From Bin55 sp963664665 (lineage in GTDB: Bacteria > Pseudomonadota > Gammaproteobacteria > Pseudomonadales > Azotimanducaceae), in assembly GCA_963664665.2 (NCBI GenBank), contig CAXXMH010000004.1:1461630-1525629 (forward strand): a stretch of 64,000 bases of DNA, in the 5' to 3' direction. The first letter of the stretch is position 1. Each line of letters begins with the position of its first letter. Shown piece by piece: positions 60,779-64,000 of the stretch. The notes beneath the pieces are model-generated. The model worked only from the letters and a program-made list of their open reading frames with translations, was not told the origin of the DNA and searched no databases. The position numbers and the translations under genes were made by a program.

Positions 60779-61378
60779 ATGATTTTTGTCCCCGTTGAAG
60801 TTCTCTTACAGGGAGGTCAGCTCTTCACGCGTCTTGGTCGGGAGTCGGCTTCGACAACCATGGTCGTGTTGAAGGACGTGGTCCTGTTAGCAGTATTACC
60901 TGCGCTATTCCTCTACATCGGTTCAGCGAATTCAGGCTGGGAAATTGGCGCCGAAGACCCTATCCGCATGAGTGCGAATTCGCTAGCGGTCATATCCGTT
61001 TGCTACTTTCTAGCGTTGTTGTTAGGCATGATTGGATTGGCGATCTTGCTTCGCTGGATGGCGCCGACCTACGATGCCAGCATGGATTTAAGTCGTCATT
61101 TGACTTTAGTCGCAACGGTTGCGACACCGATGGTGGTTGGCAGTATTGCGCACCTCTATCCTCACGTTTTCGTCAATATGCTCGCGATCATCCCAGCGCT
61201 TATTTGGAGTATGTTCTTGCTCTATCGGGGAGTGCCAATATTGCTGCACACCACGCCGCAGCAAGGCATGTTGATGGCATCGTCCCTAATCGGGATTGTG
61301 CTTGTCGCAGCGGTCACGTTACTAGGCGTCACGGTCGTCTTATGGACACACGGTTTCGGGCCAGCGCTGGGACTGTAA
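60779..61378 (+). CDS. Yip1/DUF1282-type membrane protein
   Basis: ATG 60779 (MIFVPVEVLLQGGQLFTRLG) gives 199 residues with five likely membrane helices. The Yip1/DUF1282 pattern is visible in SGWEIGAEDPIRMSANSLAV, GLAILLRWMAPTYDASMDLS, ATPMVVGSIAHLYPHVF and the LLYRGVPILLHTTPQQGML segment. The function of bacterial members is unknown. It precedes ccoN by 11 bases and is probably co-transcribed with the oxidase genes. Confidence 0.8.
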   Translation: MIFVPVEVLLQGGQLFTRLGRESASTTMVVLKDVVLLAVLPALFLYIGSANSGWEIGAEDPIRMSANSLAVISVCYFLALLLGMIGLAILLRWMAPTYDASMDLSRHLTLVATVATPMVVGSIAHLYPHVFVNMLAIIPALIWSMFLLYRGVPILLHTTPQQGMLMASSLIGIVLVAAVTLLGVTVVLWTHGFGPALGL

Positions 61379-61392
61379 CCGATTAATTCGTG

Positions 61393-62835
61393 ATGATTGA
61401 TTCCAACGTGTACAACGATCGAGTCGTGACGGTGCTTGTTGTGCTGTCGCTGATTTGGGTGATCGCCGGCATGGGTGTTGGTGTGTTCATTGCAGCTGAA
61501 CTGGTCTGGCCGACGATCGATTTGGGGCAGGAGTGGTTGAGCTATGGGCGCTTACGTACTCTGCATACCAACGGTGTGATATTCGGGTTTGGTGTGTCTG
61601 CGTTGATGGCAACGGCGTTTTACAGCGTCCAACGGACATCGCATGTCACACTCTTCGCGCCGAGGTTGGCTTGGTTTTGTTGTATCGCGTGGAATTTAGT
61701 GGTACTAGCCGGTGGTATCTCCTTACTAGCGGGATGGACCTCTGGGAAGGAATACGCGGAGCTTGAATGGCCGTTCGACATCGTTATCACGGTGGTTTGG
61801 CTTGCTTTCGCGGCAGTGTTTTTTGGCACGATTGCGAATCGCAAAGTTAAGGCGATTTACGTTTCAAATTGGTTCTATGGCGCACTGATCATCGTGATCG
61901 CGATGCTCCACGTCGTGAACAGCCTGGCGATTCCAATTTCGATAGGCAAGTCCTATTCACTATTCGCCGGAGCGCAAGACGCGATCGTGCAATGGTGGTA
62001 TGGGCACAACGCTGTTGGTTTTCTGCTTACCGGCGGATTCCTCGGGATGCTGTACTACTTCCTGCCGAAACATGCGGATCGACCCATCTGGAGTTACCGG
62101 TTGTCGATCGTTGCGTTTTGGGCGTTCACCTACAGCTACATCTGGGCGGGACCGCACCATCTGCACTACAACGCGATTCCTGAGTGGGTTCAGTCGTTAG
62201 GTATGGTGATGAGCATCATCTTGCTCGCCCCTTCGTGGGCCACGATGGTCAATGGCGTCATGACGGTTGCAGGCGCTTGGGAGAAGCTAAAGACAGACCC
62301 GGCACTGAAGTTCATCGTTTTGGCCTTGGCGTTCTATGGCTTGGCGACGTTCGAAGGACCAATGTTGTCGATCAAGAGTGTGAACGTGGTGAGTCATTTC
62401 ACGGACTGGACCATCGGACACGTGCACTCGGGCGCATTAGGCTGGAATGCGATGATCACGTTCGGCACGTTTTACTTCCTGGTGCCGAGATTAGTCGGCG
62501 CCGAGTTGTACAGCGTTCGACTCGCGAACATCCACTTCTGGTTGGCGCTGGCCGGAACGATGCTCTACGTCCTGTCCATGTGGGGAGCAGGCGTGTCGCA
62601 AGGCTTGCTTTGGCTGTCGTTGGACGAGTTGGGCGAATTGAGCTATGGTTTTCGTGACATCATGGCAAGTATGGCACCGTATTACGCACTTCGATTCGTT
62701 GCTGGTGCGATATTCCTCCTTGGCGCCATATTGATGTTCTACAACTTCGTCAAGACGATGGAGAACCGAACTACGGTCACGCGACGGATTCCTGAAATTA
62801 CAACAGCAGGTGACGTCGCAAAGGCAGTCGCATGA
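61393..62835 (+). CDS. ccoN: Cytochrome cbb3 oxidase catalytic subunit CcoN
   Basis: The 480-residue heme-copper oxidase subunit I starts at ATG 61393. About 12 helices are predicted. Candidate metal ligands are the low-spin heme His in LRTLHTNGVIFGF, the CuB histidines in WWYGHNAVGFLL and WAGPHHLHYNAIP, and the high-spin and low-spin heme histidines in DWTIGHVHSGALGWN. These match the C-family oxidases used under low oxygen. Its stop overlaps ccoO by ATGA. Confidence 0.93.
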   Translation: MIDSNVYNDRVVTVLVVLSLIWVIAGMGVGVFIAAELVWPTIDLGQEWLSYGRLRTLHTNGVIFGFGVSALMATAFYSVQRTSHVTLFAPRLAWFCCIAWNLVVLAGGISLLAGWTSGKEYAELEWPFDIVITVVWLAFAAVFFGTIANRKVKAIYVSNWFYGALIIVIAMLHVVNSLAIPISIGKSYSLFAGAQDAIVQWWYGHNAVGFLLTGGFLGMLYYFLPKHADRPIWSYRLSIVAFWAFTYSYIWAGPHHLHYNAIPEWVQSLGMVMSIILLAPSWATMVNGVMTVAGAWEKLKTDPALKFIVLALAFYGLATFEGPMLSIKSVNVVSHFTDWTIGHVHSGALGWNAMITFGTFYFLVPRLVGAELYSVRLANIHFWLALAGTMLYVLSMWGAGVSQGLLWLSLDELGELSYGFRDIMASMAPYYALRFVAGAIFLLGAILMFYNFVKTMENRTTVTRRIPEITTAGDVAKAVA

Positions 62836-63467
62836 GTGTTTTAGGGATTCATCGAAAGCTCGAAGAAAACGCCGGTCTTCTGATCTTCGGCATACTCATC
62901 GTCTCTGCGATTGGTGGTTTGGTGCAGGTGTTACCGAGCATATTTCAGGATGAATTGGTAACTCCGACTGCCGAAACCGAGCCGTACGGTGCATTGGAGC
63001 TCGTTGGACGAGACATCTACATCCGAGAAGGATGTAGCACTTGCCACTCACAACAGGTTCGGCCATTGCTTGCCGAAGTCAAACGTTATGGTCCGTTTTC
63101 GAGTGCAGGTGAGTCGGCATTCGATCGCCCATTCCTGTGGGGTTCAAAGCGCACAGGACCGGATCTTCACCGTGTCGGCGCGAAGTACAGCGATGCTTGG
63201 CAGCGAGTACACCTAATCGATCCTCGCAGCGTAGTGCCGAATTCAATCATGCCAGGTTACCCGTGGCTTGCGAAGAAATCGGCAGATCCGAAAGGCACGA
63301 TCCAGACCCGAATGCGACGCCTGCGATTACTTGGGCACCCCTACACAGATGACGAGATCGCGAGCGCGCCCGACCTTGTCGATGGCAAGACTGAATTGGA
63401 CGCCATTGTGGCGTACCTTGCAGTTCTGGGTCAAGCGGCTGGATCTGGTGGAGAGGTAGCACATTGA
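62832..63467 (+). CDS. ccoO: Cytochrome cbb3 oxidase monoheme subunit CcoO
   Basis: The 211-residue protein has one N-terminal membrane helix (about 14-33, LLIFGILIVSAIGGLVQVLP) and one c-type heme motif CSTCHSQQVRPL. RDIYIREGCSTCH and GPDLHRVGAKYSDAW are typical of CcoO, with the distal Met in NSIMPGYPWL. It passes electrons to CcoN. It is coupled to ccoN and ccoQ by overlaps. Confidence 0.93.
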   Translation: MSVLGIHRKLEENAGLLIFGILIVSAIGGLVQVLPSIFQDELVTPTAETEPYGALELVGRDIYIREGCSTCHSQQVRPLLAEVKRYGPFSSAGESAFDRPFLWGSKRTGPDLHRVGAKYSDAWQRVHLIDPRSVVPNSIMPGYPWLAKKSADPKGTIQTRMRRLRLLGHPYTDDEIASAPDLVDGKTELDAIVAYLAVLGQAAGSGGEVAH

Positions 63468-63622
63468 CTTACTTCCTGTTCGCCGGTGACATGCTCGTGA
63501 TGTTGTTCATGGTCCTTGTTGCGACGTGGGTGTTTGTTTGGTCGTCGGACCGAGATATCAAAGAAACCGCGGAAATCCCGTTGAACGACGAAGAACCCGA
63601 CGAGACACTCGATGCCACTTGA
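63464..63622 (+). CDS. ccoQ: Cytochrome cbb3 oxidase small subunit CcoQ
   Basis: A 52-codon frame starts at TTG 63464, overlapping the ccoO stop. It encodes a single membrane helix (about 10-27, MLVMLFMVLVATWVFVWS) and a short acidic tail (KETAEIPLNDEEPDETLDAT). Size, position and topology are those of CcoQ (FixQ), which stabilises the oxidase. A ccoP gene would be expected directly after it. Confidence 0.8.
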   Translation: MTYFLFAGDMLVMLFMVLVATWVFVWSSDRDIKETAEIPLNDEEPDETLDAT

Positions 63623-63767
63623 CTTTTGTATAGTGTATCAATTTGAATTTAAGCTTCGCACAGGGCATTAGGAAACGTTTGAAGTAGTAGCTTTACTTAA
63701 ATAATTTACATAGTAACAAGATGATAACCAACTGTGGCTATTAAATTTTCAGAAGAAGATTCTTGAC
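63623..63767. other. AT-rich gap after ccoQ
   Basis: This 145-base stretch is clearly richer in A and T than the preceding genes and contains no coding frame. The expected ccoP does not begin here. It may mark the edge of an insertion or rearrangement. Confidence 0.5.
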
Positions 63768-64000
63768 GTGATTGGGCTTGAACTAGGTAAAATTGCCCAA
63801 CATCATTTGAACGCGTTAGACGTCGTAAACACTATCTCTGAGAAGTTGACTGGTACGAGGATTATTAAGTCGTGGCTACCGCAACATCTTTCGGACGAAG
63901 AACAGAAGATTATGGAAGCTGATGCGGTTGAAAATGTCCCAGAGGAACTCACTAGCGAGTTTGGGTATGTTACGGATAGGTTCGGTTGCTATCCCAGAAT
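63768..64000 (+). CDS. Hypothetical protein, 5' part only (runs off window end)
   Basis: From GTG 63768 the frame stays open to the window edge (77 codons): VIGLELGKIAQHHLNALDVV, then LPQHLSDEEQKIMEADAVEN and FGYVTDRFGCYPR. The frame is open back to 63717 with no ATG, GTG or TTG before the GTG used. It has no heme motif and is not CcoP. I do not recognise a family. Confidence 0.45.
   Translation, partial: MIGLELGKIAQHHLNALDVVNTISEKLTGTRIIKSWLPQHLSDEEQKIMEADAVENVPEELTSEFGYVTDRFGCYPR

Noticed and set aside
1..64000. tRNA or rRNA genes
   Set aside because: No cloverleaf with the usual TTCRA arm and CCA-end pattern and no rRNA-like stretch stood out in the intergenic regions by eye; a covariance search would be needed to be sure.

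Overview
The window looks like a chromosomal segment of a gammaproteobacterium of moderate GC. The inference rests on lolCDE for lipoprotein sorting, an AlaA-type aminotransferase, glnS, tusA, msrB, a proteobacterial cbb3 oxidase operon (ccoNOQ), a DUF2062 protein and an ApbE lipoprotein. Two phytanoyl-CoA dioxygenase-like genes, crotonases, ankyrin proteins and decayed IS copies would fit a marine or host-associated lineage, but the sequence alone cannot settle this. GTG and TTG starts are common.

Layout. (1) 1-4958, minus strand: a four-gene cell-envelope operon with a TPR/TonB-C-like protein, a very low-complexity lipoprotein, a second lipoprotein and a membrane-anchored TPR-like protein cut by the window start. 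(2) 5121-7829: tusA, a gamma-glutamylcyclotransferase-like gene, an L-2-hydroxyglutarate oxidase-like flavoenzyme and an aldo/keto reductase-like gene. (3) 8123-20073: an accessory island. It holds a zeta-toxin-like kinase with what looks like a fused antitoxin tail, a chimeric transposase relic, an HTH/coiled-coil/membrane gene whose 3' module is present three times at a 197-bp period, an intact IS21-family element (TSD TTCCAT) inserted beside a ruined IS5-family transposase, and a four-gene minus-strand cassette combining a MotA/ExbB/ZorA-like channel, a MotB/ZorB-like partner, a VWA-like protein and a four-helix coiled-coil membrane protein. This cassette is the best candidate for an undescribed system. 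(4) 20459-33470: housekeeping and transport (VOC protein, alaA, msrB, ggt, crotonase, DAACS symporter, apbE, lolCDE, DUF2062, NhaC-like antiporter). (5) 33588-44053: an Asp-box propeller, two PhyH-type oxygenases, two ankyrin proteins, a small exported protein, a small hypothetical and a heterodimeric ABC exporter. (6) 44274-51643: CurA-like reductase, transglutaminase-like protein, glnS, a serine/threonine dehydratase-like enzyme probably starting at CTG, a POT peptide transporter and a DM13 protein. (7) 51644-57292: a toxin-antitoxin graveyard with an intact Xre/RES pair bounded by 53-bp direct repeats, a frameshifted MNT-type nucleotidyltransferase, and a brnT-brnA operon whose toxin gene is split by a second IS21-family element (TSD CTAAT). 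(8) 57662-64000: crotonase, an XPB/Ssl2-N-like protein, a Yip1-type membrane protein, ccoN-ccoO-ccoQ, and an unknown partial ORF where ccoP would be expected.

All family assignments come from reading motifs and overall resemblance; no database search was possible.
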